Origin: AV69 sp963742315
Lineage (GTDB): Bacteria; Verrucomicrobiota; Verrucomicrobiia; Chthoniobacterales; UBA10450
Length of the DNA stretch: 64,000 nucleotides
Direction of reading: 5' to 3'
NCBI GenBank assembly: GCA_963742315.1
Contig: CAVULE010000003.1
Coordinates: 62,001-126,000, forward strand
Shown here: piece after piece, positions 26,342 to 35,454 of the stretch
Numbering within the stretch: position 1 is the first letter of the stretch
Layout of the letters: every line of letters begins with the position of its first letter
The notes under the pieces: generated by a model
What the model saw: the letters and a program-made list of their open reading frames with translations, nothing else
What the model was told of the DNA's origin: nothing
Databases searched by the model: none
Made by a program: the position numbers and the translations under genes

Positions 26342-28303
26342 GTGAAATCGTTTTTTGCCGAACTAAAGCGCCGCAAGGTCCATCGCGTCGCCATTGCCTA
26401 CGCCGTCGCCGCCTGGTTGCTCATTCAAATTGCAACGCAAGTTTTTCCGTTCTTCGAAATTCCAAATTGGACGGTGCGCCTGATTGTGCTCGTGTTGGTG
26501 CTGGGTTTTCCAATCGCACTCACGCTGTCGTGGATATTCGATCTGACTCCGCAGGGAATCAGACGCACCGAAGAAAGCGATAGAAGTTTGGCGGCGTTGG
26601 TCGGCCCCGCCGCAATCCGCAATATTCCGGAAAAAAGCATCGCCGTTCTTCCATTCGAAAATTTGAGTGACGACAAAGAGAACGAATACTTCGCGGCCGG
26701 CGTACACAATGACATTCTCTCGAACCTGGCCAAGGTCGCTGACCTTAAGGTCATCAGCCGCACCTCGGTACAGCAATTCAAGAGCGGCACGCGCAATTTG
26801 CGTGAAATCGGACTGGCACTGGGAGTAGCACATATTCTTGAGGGCACGGCACGCCGGGCGGGTAATCGCATCCGGGTAAATGCTCAGTTGATTGACGCGC
26901 GGAGCGATGCCCAACTTTGGGGAGAAACATTCGATCGCGAGATTACCGATCTGTTCGCGCTGCAAAGCGAATTGGCGCAACGCATCAGCCAGGAGTTGCG
27001 GGCAAATCTTTCCGCCCGCGAGAAAACGAACCTGCAAACCCATCCCACCCGCGACATCCTTGCCTACGAACTTTTCCTGCGCGCACGCGAGCTATTTCAT
27101 TGGGCCGGGAGCGGCTATTCCTACGACAAAGGAGCAGATGCGCTGCGATTGATCGATGAGGCAATTAAGCGTGATCCGCAATTTGCGCTGGCCTACGGCC
27201 TGGCCTCGCGTCTGCACTCTGAATTGTTTTGGTTTGGCTACGATAAAAGCGCATCGCGTTTGGAAAAAGCGAAGGCAGCAGCCGATGCCGCGCTCCAACT
27301 TCAGCCGGACTTGGGCGAAGCGCATCTCGCGAAAGCTTTTTACTATTACTATGGATTCCGGCAATATGATGTCGCCCAAAAGCACGTCACTGCTGCGGTT
27401 CGCGCGATTCCCAACGACGCCGACGTGCTCAATACCGCTGGAGCAATCGCCCGCCGAGTCGGAAGGTGGAATGAAGCGGTCAGTACTCTGGAGCAGGCGC
27501 GGGATCGCGACCCTAGAAATCTTTCGGTGCTGTGGAGTCTGCTCGAAAGTTATCTCGCCTTGCATGAATACACCAAGGCAGACGGAACAGTAAACGACGC
27601 GCTTTCCGTTTCGCCGAGCGCGGACTTTTTTGTCCTGGCCCGCAGCTCGATTGCCCTATTTCGCGATGGCGATACTGCTCCGCTCCGTTCCACCTTGCGG
27701 AAACTCCCGCGCAGTTTTGATCCTGGCGGGGCAACTAGCACAATCGCGCTCCGTCTGAGTCTGATGGAACATGATGTGGAGGAGGCGGATCGTGTGCTTG
27801 CCGCCTGCAGGCACGAGAAACTCGATGACAATGGTTTGAGCGGAGTTGCCGGCGCTCTCGACGGTTATACCGTCCCAAAAAGTTGGTACGCAGGATTAAT
27901 TGCCCAAGCTCGCGGTAACGAATCATCCGCGCGTGCCGCTTTCGAGCAGGCCAAACGGGCGGTGCGAGATGATCTGGTGCAATCCCCAAACGACGCTAAA
28001 ACGCTTGCAATGCTGGCATTAATTCACGCTGCCGTGGGAGAGAAGAACGAAGCGCTTGGCGCCGCCACCCGCGCCAGGGAACTATTGCCTATCTCGAAAG
28101 ATTCGTTCGACGGACCGATCCTCGCGACAACGCTAGCGGCAGTTAGCGCGAAGCTCGGCGAAAAGGACTTGGCAATTCGGCAACTGGAATCGCTAGTCGG
28201 TGTTCCAAATGGGCCGACTCCTGGAACCTTACGAGTAGAACCGGAGTGGGATTCTTTACGCGACGATCCCCGTTTTAAAAAACTGGCTGAGTGTGTCGCT
28301 TAA
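26342..28303 (+). CDS. Membrane-anchored TolB-like/TPR protein
   Basis: The 653-aa protein starts KSFFAELKRRKVHRVAIAYA, followed by two hydrophobic helices (~17-35 and ~45-65). A TolB/FlgO-like domain follows (~95-215: KSIAVLPFENLSDDKENEYF, ISRTSVQQFKSG, GEDxx-type loops). The remaining ~420 residues are TPR units such as ALAYGLASRLHSELFWFGYD and DADVLNTAGAIARRVGRWNEA. This architecture is widespread in Acidobacteria and Verrucomicrobia, often with a wHTH or kinase at the N-terminus; here only the membrane anchor is present. The role is unknown, perhaps a scaffold or sensor. It starts at GTG 26342. Confidence 0.8.
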   Translation: MKSFFAELKRRKVHRVAIAYAVAAWLLIQIATQVFPFFEIPNWTVRLIVLVLVLGFPIALTLSWIFDLTPQGIRRTEESDRSLAALVGPAAIRNIPEKSIAVLPFENLSDDKENEYFAAGVHNDILSNLAKVADLKVISRTSVQQFKSGTRNLREIGLALGVAHILEGTARRAGNRIRVNAQLIDARSDAQLWGETFDREITDLFALQSELAQRISQELRANLSAREKTNLQTHPTRDILAYELFLRARELFHWAGSGYSYDKGADALRLIDEAIKRDPQFALAYGLASRLHSELFWFGYDKSASRLEKAKAAADAALQLQPDLGEAHLAKAFYYYYGFRQYDVAQKHVTAAVRAIPNDADVLNTAGAIARRVGRWNEAVSTLEQARDRDPRNLSVLWSLLESYLALHEYTKADGTVNDALSVSPSADFFVLARSSIALFRDGDTAPLRSTLRKLPRSFDPGGATSTIALRLSLMEHDVEEADRVLAACRHEKLDDNGLSGVAGALDGYTVPKSWYAGLIAQARGNESSARAAFEQAKRAVRDDLVQSPNDAKTLAMLALIHAAVGEKNEALGAATRARELLPISKDSFDGPILATTLAAVSAKLGEKDLAIRQLESLVGVPNGPTPGTLRVEPEWDSLRDDPRFKKLAECVA

Positions 28304-28419
28304 TTCACATCTCGTCGGGAGAAGCACATTCAGGTCCTCCCGATCACTCCGCACAGCCTCTTCTGCGAGACGCCGAAGACAACATGCGAGACGCCTGCAC
28401 ACGGCGGGCACGGAGTGCA

Positions 28420-30399
28420 CTACCCAATCCGCTTGAAGTTAGCCGGTTGTGTATTGCCCGCATAGTTTACCCCGGACTGATCGCGAGTCGGGAGCGTAAA
28501 CCAAAAGGTGCTTCCTTTTCCGGGTTCGCTTTGAACGCCAATCTTTCCTTGGTGCGCTTCCACAGCAAGCCGGCAAAAGGCGAGCCCCAGGCCAGTCGAA
28601 TGCCGATGTTGGCGGCCACTATTTGTTTGTCCAAATTTTTCAAAGATGTGTTCGTGCTGATCGCGCGGTATCCCCTCGCCGTTGTCGCTGACAGAAATGG
28701 CGACATCAGCCCCCGTGCGCTCAACATTTATCCGGATTGTTCCATCTGATTTTGTGAATTTCAGCGCATTGCTGATGAGGTTCTCAAGAATCCGCCGGAT
28801 CACATCAGTGTCGCAAGAGACTGTCAGTGGCTCGGGCGGCATCTCGCAGCGGAGGGCGCGACCTCGTAGGACAGGGGTAAATCGATCCGCAGCCTGGCGC
28901 GCGATCTCCGCGAGGTCGTGATCTTGTAAGCGAAGTGGCATTTCACCCGCCTCGAGCCGACCGACATCCAGAAGCATGGTGATCATGTCGCGCATGTCAT
29001 CCGCGCCCCGTTTTGCCCCAGTGACACACTCTGCTTCGTCCGGATCCAGTTTATCAGAAGCCATTTGTTCCAGTATATCGACGTAGCCGGTAACCAAGGT
29101 CAGGGGAGAGCGCAGATCATGAACGATCATATGGGTCAGGTCATCCCGCGTTTGCAATGTCGACCGAAGTCTGGTTTTCTCGATACGCTCAAAGATGAAA
29201 TCCGAAACTAGGCAGAAGAAAACGATCGAGTTGAGGGCCAGGATTGGCGCCAGACAGGGGAGATAAAGATTTTGGTGGTTGTAAAACCAAAGGGCGAAAA
29301 ATGGTGTGGCGATGTCAATCCCCCCGAGAGCAAGCAAGCGCAGCCACGGGGACCGGATGCTTAGCCACAAGGCAGTTGCGAGGATGGCGGTTAGTATCGT
29401 CACAACTGCCCTGGCAAACGGCGAAAGGTCTCTGACCGATTCGCGATGGAGCAGGCTATTGAGAACGTTGAGGTGGACCTCGGCCCCTGGCATCGGGCCA
29501 AACGGCGTTAGCAATTCATCCTTCTGCCACTTTCCTTCCGCCCCGATGACTACGATCTTGTCGCGGACGAGCTCGCCGGAGCGGTAATTGTGTTCCCAGT
29601 ATTCCGGAACAAAGATTTCGAAGAGCGGATGTGGATGAAAAGCGGTTCGAGGCGGGCCGGTGAACCGGATCAGATGCTCGGCGAGATCGTTTGGAATCAG
29701 TTCCGGGTGCCCAGCTTTTGAAACAACGCGTGCCGACAATGAAAGGTAAGTCGCGATCGAATTCTCGCGCTCACGAAAAGCAACCCGATATTGAGCTCCG
29801 CGCACAACTTTGTTTTCATCAGCAAAAAAATTCGTGAACCCGACGCGCTCATCTTGCGTCGGTGTCTTTGGGATCAGCGTTTCTGCCGGCGGCTCGTAGC
29901 TGGAAGGAATTCTGGACGATCGCTCGACGTTGTCAGGAGAAACGAAATTGCTTCCAATAACCGCCTGAGGCTTGAATCGCTCCAGTGCGACACGAAAGGC
30001 ATCATCACCGGGAGCGGAAGCGGAAAATAGGCAATCGAAAGCGACAACCTTTGCACCGGCGCGGACGAGACGGTCCAGAATCAGGGCGTAGATTTCGCGG
30101 TTCCAAGGCCAACCTTTGCACATGATCTCGAGGGCGCGGCGCGATCCGGGATCGCTTAAACTGGACGAAAACAACCCTTGAAGGTCGAGTGTTTCATCCA
30201 GGCTTACGGAATCGGAATCAATGGCGAGGAAGAGCAGGTCTGGATTAGCCGGAGTTGTGCGGCCGGAGCGGGCAATGGCGTCCCGCACCCGGGATTCGGT
30301 CTGCCCGTAATAGCGGGGAGAGGTGAAATCCAGCAAAGTCGCGGCCGTAGCACAAAGCGTTGCAAGGAGAAGGACGATCAGGGTGCACCTAGGGGGCAT
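28420..30399 (-). CDS. CHASE2-domain sensor histidine kinase
   Basis: The 659-aa product from the ATG at 30399 has an N-terminal membrane helix and a large extracytoplasmic CHASE2 domain (~40-330, with VVAFDCLFSAS and DKIVVIGAEGKWQKDELLTPFGPMPGAEVH split over its end). Three membrane helices follow (~335-410), then a HisKA domain with the phospho-acceptor in MIVHDLRSPLTLV. A HATPase_c domain closes it (NLISNALKFTKSDG, SDNGEGIP, STGLGLAFC). A longer TTG-started form (30504) is possible. No response regulator is adjacent. It is divergent from a FecR-domain gene, a pairing also seen elsewhere for CHASE2 proteins, suggesting a shared envelope signal. Confidence 0.88.
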   Translation of the reverse strand: MPPRCTLIVLLLATLCATAATLLDFTSPRYYGQTESRVRDAIARSGRTTPANPDLLFLAIDSDSVSLDETLDLQGLFSSSLSDPGSRRALEIMCKGWPWNREIYALILDRLVRAGAKVVAFDCLFSASAPGDDAFRVALERFKPQAVIGSNFVSPDNVERSSRIPSSYEPPAETLIPKTPTQDERVGFTNFFADENKVVRGAQYRVAFRERENSIATYLSLSARVVSKAGHPELIPNDLAEHLIRFTGPPRTAFHPHPLFEIFVPEYWEHNYRSGELVRDKIVVIGAEGKWQKDELLTPFGPMPGAEVHLNVLNSLLHRESVRDLSPFARAVVTILTAILATALWLSIRSPWLRLLALGGIDIATPFFALWFYNHQNLYLPCLAPILALNSIVFFCLVSDFIFERIEKTRLRSTLQTRDDLTHMIVHDLRSPLTLVTGYVDILEQMASDKLDPDEAECVTGAKRGADDMRDMITMLLDVGRLEAGEMPLRLQDHDLAEIARQAADRFTPVLRGRALRCEMPPEPLTVSCDTDVIRRILENLISNALKFTKSDGTIRINVERTGADVAISVSDNGEGIPRDQHEHIFEKFGQTNSGRQHRHSTGLGLAFCRLAVEAHQGKIGVQSEPGKGSTFWFTLPTRDQSGVNYAGNTQPANFKRIG

Positions 30400-30510
30400 G
30401 ATGGTCAGACACAACGGGAAAAATGCGGATAGAGGGCGCACTTTCGGCTGCGTCCCACGGATGGGGGCGACTGGTGGGTCCTGGGGTTCTCGGGATGAGG
30501 CCAAAACTGG

Positions 30511-30540
30511 TTGGTGATTCGATTCTAAATATATAATTTA
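30511..30540 (+). promoter_or_regulatory. Candidate promoter for the FecR-domain gene
   Basis: In the 163-bp gap between the divergent CHASE2 kinase and FecR genes there is an AT-rich island with a perfect TATAAT at 30532-30537. A TTGGTG lies 15 bp upstream at 30511-30516, a slightly short spacer. The -10 box is about 25 bp before the ATG at 30563. The island stands out against the GC-rich surroundings. Confidence 0.4.
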
Positions 30541-30562
30541 TATCACAGTCGCGGGGATATCT

Positions 30563-31621
30563 ATGCTCAAGACCAGATTTGCTCTAGCCGCTGTCGCCCT
30601 CTATTCCGGCATCTTTGTTGAGCAATCCATTGCTGGCCCTCTCACCTCCGCTGAGGTCACCAAAATCATCAACCGGGTCAGCGTGATCGAGCCCGCAAAA
30701 GGCGATCGTCCCGCTGCCTTGCGTGATGTCATCAAAGATGATCTCGGTCTACAGACGGGCGCCAAGTCCCGCTCGGAGTTGCTTTTTCAGGATAACACCC
30801 TGACCCGCCTCGGTGCGGAGACATTCTTCAGTTTCAAAACCGGCACACGGGATATGACTCTGGAGAAAGGATCCATGCTTCTGCAAGTGCCGAAAGGATT
30901 AGGCGGAGCGAAAATTCACACCGCGGCGGTCACGGCGGCCATCACTGGCACGACGATAATGATGGAATATAGCCCTGGGAAGTACCTCAAGGTTCTGGTG
31001 CTCGAAGGTAGCTTGCGTTTATCGCGAAACGGATCCTTTGGTGATTCAGTAGTTTTGCACTCGGGAAAAATGGTGATCATGAGACCGGACGCAAAAAAGA
31101 TTCCCGCCCCGATCGACGTTGACCTGGCTGAGATCGTTAGGACATCGACCTTGGTAAACTTTCCCGGCAGCAATATTTTGCCCAGCATGTCGCTTATTCA
31201 GGCGGCAATCAACGACCAGGCCAGGCAGTTGACAAAAGGAACCCTTGTTCCGACAAATTTGGTCATGGGTCACGGAACCAACGTTGTTTTAGCTTCAAAG
31301 GATCAGCTGAGCAAAACCATCGGCTCACTCGCCGGCTTAGCCACGAGTGACAACGGCGCGCCCATGGCCGCAACCGTTTCCACTACCACCTCGACTGCTG
31401 CAAAGAATGTTCTTCCCTCTGGCCCTGCAGTTTCGGTCTCCAGCAGCGCACAACTTGTGTCGCTGCTGGGCAACGCTGCGCCCGGTTCTGGCGGGACCAT
31501 CAACGTTACTCCGGGCGCCGTTAACGTTGGTGGAAATGTGGCCGGGGCAGCCAGCGCCAGCACCGGCGGCGGTAGCGTGAACGCCGGCGCCAACGTCTCG
31601 TTAGGTGGCAATCACCGATAA
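30563..31621 (+). CDS. Exported FecR-domain protein with Gly/Ala/Val-rich tail
   Basis: A 352-aa protein with a signal peptide (cleavage after ~24, SIAGPL). A FecR domain (~30-160) follows, with the typical LRDVIKDDLGLQTGAKSRSELLFQDNTLTRLG and KIHTAAVTAAITGTT patterns. A middle region and then a low-complexity Gly/Ala/Val/Ser tail (~290-352, GGTINVTPGAVNVGGNVAG) come after. The FecR fold is used by TonB-linked anti-sigma regulators, but stand-alone exported FecR proteins in PVC bacteria and cyanobacteria lack the anti-sigma helices, as here. It probably senses or binds in the periplasm, with the divergent CHASE2 kinase as a likely partner. Confidence 0.82.
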   Translation: MLKTRFALAAVALYSGIFVEQSIAGPLTSAEVTKIINRVSVIEPAKGDRPAALRDVIKDDLGLQTGAKSRSELLFQDNTLTRLGAETFFSFKTGTRDMTLEKGSMLLQVPKGLGGAKIHTAAVTAAITGTTIMMEYSPGKYLKVLVLEGSLRLSRNGSFGDSVVLHSGKMVIMRPDAKKIPAPIDVDLAEIVRTSTLVNFPGSNILPSMSLIQAAINDQARQLTKGTLVPTNLVMGHGTNVVLASKDQLSKTIGSLAGLATSDNGAPMAATVSTTTSTAAKNVLPSGPAVSVSSSAQLVSLLGNAAPGSGGTINVTPGAVNVGGNVAGAASASTGGGSVNAGANVSLGGNHR

Positions 31622-32104
31622 GCTCCGCTGGCACCCTCCCAACACTCGCCGGACCGGCGCCAGTTGTTGGAAGCAATCCGACTGCGCTCACGGTGACATC
31701 CTTCGGTTTGCCGTCCGGGCCCGGCATCTTCATGTGGCCGGTGAGGTAGGTAACGAAATACCGCCCTTCCACGATCGGTTTGGTTACAGAAGGACCGGAT
31801 GATTTGGTCGGCGGAGCGTTCGGTGCCATCGACTTCGCGCGGGATGACGCCGGAGAGAAAATTAACTTGATGGTGTCGACGTAACGGCCTTTGGCCAGGC
31901 AGTGATCGAGTCGCCGCCGATCATAATATAATGGCCTTGATAGGGCGGCATTGGGCGCGATGGAAAAGGCGAGCGAATAACCGCACTCGCGTTCCCTGCT
32001 GCGCCAGCAACCAAAATCGCCGCCAGCACGCTGACGCGTCGAGTAGCAAGGGACTGTAAACGCAGAATCTTCACGAGATATCCGTATTGCAGCAATCGTG
32101 CCAT
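31521..32104 (-). pseudogene. Small exported protein interrupted by a one-base frameshift
   Basis: The first part (31862-32104) encodes a signal peptide (VSVLAAILVAGAAGNASA) and a short mature region ending PYQGHYIMIGGDSITAWPK, then drifts into unrelated residues and a stop. From about 31890 the frame one base over continues sensibly, KGRYVDTIKLIFSPASS, through MAPNAPPTKSSGPSV and VEGRYFVTYLTGHMKMPGPD to a stop inside the antisense of the FecR gene. One missing base in TGGCCAAAGG (minus strand) joins both into a ~185-aa protein. I do not recognise the family. Whether this is a mutation or an assembly error cannot be told from the sequence. Confidence 0.5.
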
Positions 32105-32128
32105 TCGGACATCGAGTTTATGGAAATT

Positions 32129-32548
32129 TTAAGCTGTAATCCAGAGAAAAGTAATGACGCAGACCAGAATTGTGGTGGTTAGCCAATCAATCACTTGCCC
32201 CAGCACAACCATGGAATGCATGCGGACATAGATGGCCGCCTCGATCGCGACCGGTGCGCTCAGTCCGATCCAGATAAGTGCAGCGAAGCGTAACGCTCCC
32301 ACCATTCCATCATCGAAAAAGCCGACGTGAAACCGTGCGACCAGAACGTAAAGAGCAGAAATCGCGATGGCCGAAAGCACCCGTACCAGACTGGAGAGTG
32401 CGTAGTTGCGGGGTCCTTCCGGCCGCCAGGTTTCGGGAGTGGCCCGTTGGTAACGGTGGAAAACTAATCCCATCCAGAACCAACTGGTGAAAATGGAGAC
32501 AAACCCGGCAATCAATCCGGGGACTATGGCTGCGCGCAAAGTGTTCAT
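32129..32548 (-). CDS. Small four-helix membrane protein (DUF1761-like)
   Basis: From the ATG at 32548 the product has 139 aa and four hydrophobic segments: AAIVPGLIAGFVSIFTSWFW, SSLVRVLSAIAISALYVLV, GALRFAALIWIGLSAPVAIE and TTTILVCVITFLWI. The placement and the polar loop FHRYQRATPETWRPEGPRNY recall the DUF1761 family of small bacterial membrane proteins. A longer in-frame extension to 32809 would run antisense through gspF and has poor composition, so it is rejected. The function is unknown. It is divergent from gspF with 95 bp between. Confidence 0.65.
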   Translation of the reverse strand: MNTLRAAIVPGLIAGFVSIFTSWFWMGLVFHRYQRATPETWRPEGPRNYALSSLVRVLSAIAISALYVLVARFHVGFFDDGMVGALRFAALIWIGLSAPVAIEAAIYVRMHSMVVLGQVIDWLTTTILVCVITFLWITA

Positions 32549-32643
32549 AGGCCAAAACGGTTTCGCCGGAAAATAACAATTATGCGATCCGGTGGCGAGA
32601 GAGTTTACTGTATGCCTCGGGCGGGATAGGATGGGCGGGAATA

Positions 32644-33933
32644 ATGCCTGAGTTTGCCTACAAAGCACGGAACGCGCAGGGCGGATTAGTCGAAGGCGTT
32701 TTGAATTGCCCCGATCGCGGTGTCGCCATTCGCCAAATCGAACAGCAAAACTGCATTCCCATTCGCATCGACCCGGTGACGACAACTGCGCCCGCGACCG
32801 TAGTGCCAACCGCGCCCGGCAATTTCGTGCCGAAAATTTTTAATCGGATCGCAACTGAACGTGCTGACGTTCCGGCCCAGTCACTGAAAGTTCCTCACAG
32901 TCAGTTGCTCGTTTTTACCGAGCAGCTCGCGCATTTGCAACAAGCGGGCATGACCTTGGATGAAGGGCTCGGTGTTCTGGAGAAACGCCTCAAGCATCCG
33001 CGAGTGCAGCAGATGATTCGCACTTTACACCAGGCACTCGTCGATGGCCGCAGTTTTTCTCAGGCGCTTCGCGAGTTCCCGCGCATTTTCCCGCCGCTTT
33101 ACGTGAACCTGGTGGCGGCAGGCGAAGCGAGCGGGGCGTTACCGGAGATTTTAATGAGACTGGTGAAACACCTAACACAGGCGAAAAGTCTGCGCGATCG
33201 AGTGCAACAGGCCCTGATTTACCCAGCTTTCTTAACCTTGGCCGGCGCCGCGCTTATCACTGTCTTCATTACTTTCATGGTGCCGCAGCTCACTCAATTC
33301 ATGTCGCAAAATGGTGGAGCCCTGCCTTTGCCGACGCGCATCTTAATGCAGGTCCACCACCTCATCATCACCTACTGGTGGCTCGCCATCCTCATTGTTA
33401 TCGGCGGGTTCGCCGCCTGGCGGGCGTTTGTCCGAAGCGACGAAGGACGCATCGCCTGGGATCGATTCCGCCTGCGCATTCCTGGTTACAGTCGCATCGT
33501 GCGGCACAGTTATTACGCGCAATTTTCCCGCACGCTCGGCACCCTAACCGAAAACGGGATTCCACTTTTGCGATCGCTCGATCTCGTCGCCGAGATCGCG
33601 GGCAACCGTTACATCGAAAAAAAGCTATCGGAAGTTAGGCGCGCAGTGGTGGACGGCGCCCATCTTTCGGCCGCACTGGCGGCCCAACAAATGTTCCCGG
33701 AGTTGCTTACCGATATGATGGCGGTGGGTGAGCAAACGGGGCACTTCGGTCAAACCATGATGACGATCGCCGATGTTTACGAGCGGGAACTCGATCGCAC
33801 TGTCACCATTACGTCGGGCCTGATTGCACCGGTCATCATCGTTATTATTGCCATTGTGGTTGGCTTTGTCGTTTACAGCATCTTGTCCGCCGTATTCTCC
33901 ATGACACAAAGTTTGCAGTTTCGGGCGCGCTGA
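32644..33933 (+). CDS. gspF: Type II secretion system inner-membrane platform protein GspF
   Basis: GspF is the polytopic platform protein on which the GspE ATPase drives pseudopilus assembly. The 429-aa product opens MPEFAYKARNAQGGLVEGVL. It contains two repeats of the T2SSF domain (~90-215 and ~290-415), each with FTEQLAHLQQAGMTLDEGL- or FSRTLGTLTENGIPLLRSL-type motifs and LVAAGEASGALPEIL / MAVGEQTGHFGQTM. Membrane helices lie at ~195-220, ~250-270 and ~395-420. It is first in a plus-strand unit with an exported protein and gspG. Confidence 0.93.
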   Translation: MPEFAYKARNAQGGLVEGVLNCPDRGVAIRQIEQQNCIPIRIDPVTTTAPATVVPTAPGNFVPKIFNRIATERADVPAQSLKVPHSQLLVFTEQLAHLQQAGMTLDEGLGVLEKRLKHPRVQQMIRTLHQALVDGRSFSQALREFPRIFPPLYVNLVAAGEASGALPEILMRLVKHLTQAKSLRDRVQQALIYPAFLTLAGAALITVFITFMVPQLTQFMSQNGGALPLPTRILMQVHHLIITYWWLAILIVIGGFAAWRAFVRSDEGRIAWDRFRLRIPGYSRIVRHSYYAQFSRTLGTLTENGIPLLRSLDLVAEIAGNRYIEKKLSEVRRAVVDGAHLSAALAAQQMFPELLTDMMAVGEQTGHFGQTMMTIADVYERELDRTVTITSGLIAPVIIVIIAIVVGFVVYSILSAVFSMTQSLQFRAR

Positions 33934-33954
33934 GATAGCATCCCGCCCAATTTG

Positions 33955-35025
33955 ATGCGTCAGCAAATTTTGACGTTAGGGCTGATCCTCGCGATGCGAA
34001 CTCTCGTCGCGCAGGAGGCGGTTTATCGCGCTTCGACTGGTGCGGGACAAAATCCCGTCCCTGCTATCACCGCTCCCGCTAGCGGCAACGCTTGGATCGA
34101 CCTTCGGCAAAATGCGAAACCGGGCGCGATGCAGAGCGCGCCCGATTGGGTCGAGGCGGTAACGTTCATTCCCGCGAGCACCCAGGCAGATGCGGCGGCG
34201 CCGAGTGTGTTTCGCATTCGGCTGGCAAGACCAGGCGGCCGTGCCAGCGTCCTTTTTTTCCGCCTCTTCTTTAACGATCAGACTGCAGCGCGTCCCGCGA
34301 TTGTTGCCTGGGATGAATCCGGCTCGCAAGTACTCCGGTCCGGTCCTCTCGGCGCCGGCATTGATCTGGAAAGCTCGGAATCGGTCATGATTCCAATGCA
34401 CGGCATTACCACGATCGATGTGGAAGTGCCGGGCGATGGCAATAGTGTACGCGGGGCGTATTTGGAATGGATGACCAGCAGCGAAATGGTGCATGCGTCG
34501 GGCGCCGGCTCACAAGACGCCGTTCCGCAGCCTTTCGCCGCCGCCTTACCGTTGCACGCGCCCGCGCAGGACTCGGAAGAACTTGGTACCGTTACCGGCT
34601 CCTTATCGGCGGATTTGATCCACATCGGCTCTACTTCCGGCGAGGCTGCTGCCTTCGAATTCGGGTTAGAATCGCAACCATTGCTTGCCCTCATCACTTT
34701 CGAAATCGCGGGCCCGCGGATTGACTCGCCGCCGGAGGTGATTGCGAACGGTGAAAATGTTGGGCCCGCCTCGCTGGTTATGCCGGGATTGGCTGATCCG
34801 GGTTATCGCGGGGAAATGCACGCCATTGTCAGCCAAATGCAATTCCAATACACCGGGTGGCTTCGCGCACAGAAGATCGTTCCGGTAAGCGCCCTCCGCA
34901 CCGGGACCAACAACATCACTATTATTAACGGTCCTAATGCCGCCGGCGCCGTCATTCGGGCGACCCAGATTCAATTAAAATATCTTTGGGACAAATCTGA
35001 TTATATTTTGAAACCTGACCGCTAA
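33955..35025 (+). CDS. Exported protein of unknown function in the type II secretion locus
   Basis: A 356-aa protein with a signal peptide (MRQQILTLGLILAMRTLVAQ) and a beta-rich mature part. Two similar halves are suggested: FRIRLARPGGRASVLFFRLFFND and LALITFEIAGPRIDSPPEVIANG. I do not recognise the family. It lies between gspF and gspG (18 bp before gspG), a place where an accessory periplasmic factor or an exported substrate might be encoded. A TTG at 33952 precedes the ATG directly. Codon usage matches the neighbours. Confidence 0.65.
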   Translation: MRQQILTLGLILAMRTLVAQEAVYRASTGAGQNPVPAITAPASGNAWIDLRQNAKPGAMQSAPDWVEAVTFIPASTQADAAAPSVFRIRLARPGGRASVLFFRLFFNDQTAARPAIVAWDESGSQVLRSGPLGAGIDLESSESVMIPMHGITTIDVEVPGDGNSVRGAYLEWMTSSEMVHASGAGSQDAVPQPFAAALPLHAPAQDSEELGTVTGSLSADLIHIGSTSGEAAAFEFGLESQPLLALITFEIAGPRIDSPPEVIANGENVGPASLVMPGLADPGYRGEMHAIVSQMQFQYTGWLRAQKIVPVSALRTGTNNITIINGPNAAGAVIRATQIQLKYLWDKSDYILKPDR

Positions 35026-35043
35026 CGCGGTGTCTAAGTTCTG

Positions 35044-35454
35044 ATGCGAAAAAAACAAGGAGCTTTCACGTTGCTCGAAATCATGCTGGTGGTCACGATC
35101 ATCGCGCTGTTATTGGCCGCCGCGATAAAATTCATGTCGCCGAACGTTGACATAGCAAAGCGGGTTCGGGTCGCCGGCGATATTCAGGCAATTAAAACTT
35201 CGCTCTTGGCCTATCAAGGGATCAACGGCTTTTATCCGACGACCGAACAGGGCCTTCAGGCCTTGGTGACTGCTCCTTCAACCGACCCCCGGCCTTCCCG
35301 TTGGCAGCAATTCATGGAGGCAGTTCCGACCGATCCCTGGGGTAATCCTTACGTTTACCGCTCTCCCGGACAAAAGAATCCCACCAAATATGACCTGTAC
35401 TCGGCCGGTCCGGATCGGATCCCTGATACCGAGGACGACGACTGGGGACAGTAG
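35044..35454 (+). CDS. gspG: Type II secretion major pseudopilin GspG
   Basis: GspG forms the pseudopilus shaft. The 136-aa prepilin has the leader MRKKQGA, cleavage before FTLLEIMLVVTIIALLLAA with Glu at +5, and the conserved C-terminal part: TTEQGLQALV, DPWGNPYVYRSPG and YDLYSAGPDRIPDTEDD, the Asp-rich calcium-binding loop of GspG. It ends one base before the stop of the opposing gene at 35455, so the two secretion transcription units meet tail to tail with no gap. Confidence 0.95.
   Translation: MRKKQGAFTLLEIMLVVTIIALLLAAAIKFMSPNVDIAKRVRVAGDIQAIKTSLLAYQGINGFYPTTEQGLQALVTAPSTDPRPSRWQQFMEAVPTDPWGNPYVYRSPGQKNPTKYDLYSAGPDRIPDTEDDDWGQ

Noticed and set aside
32549..32809. N-terminal extension of the small membrane protein gene
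   Set aside because: It would overlap gspF head-on by more than 160 bp and has Arg-rich, unlikely composition.
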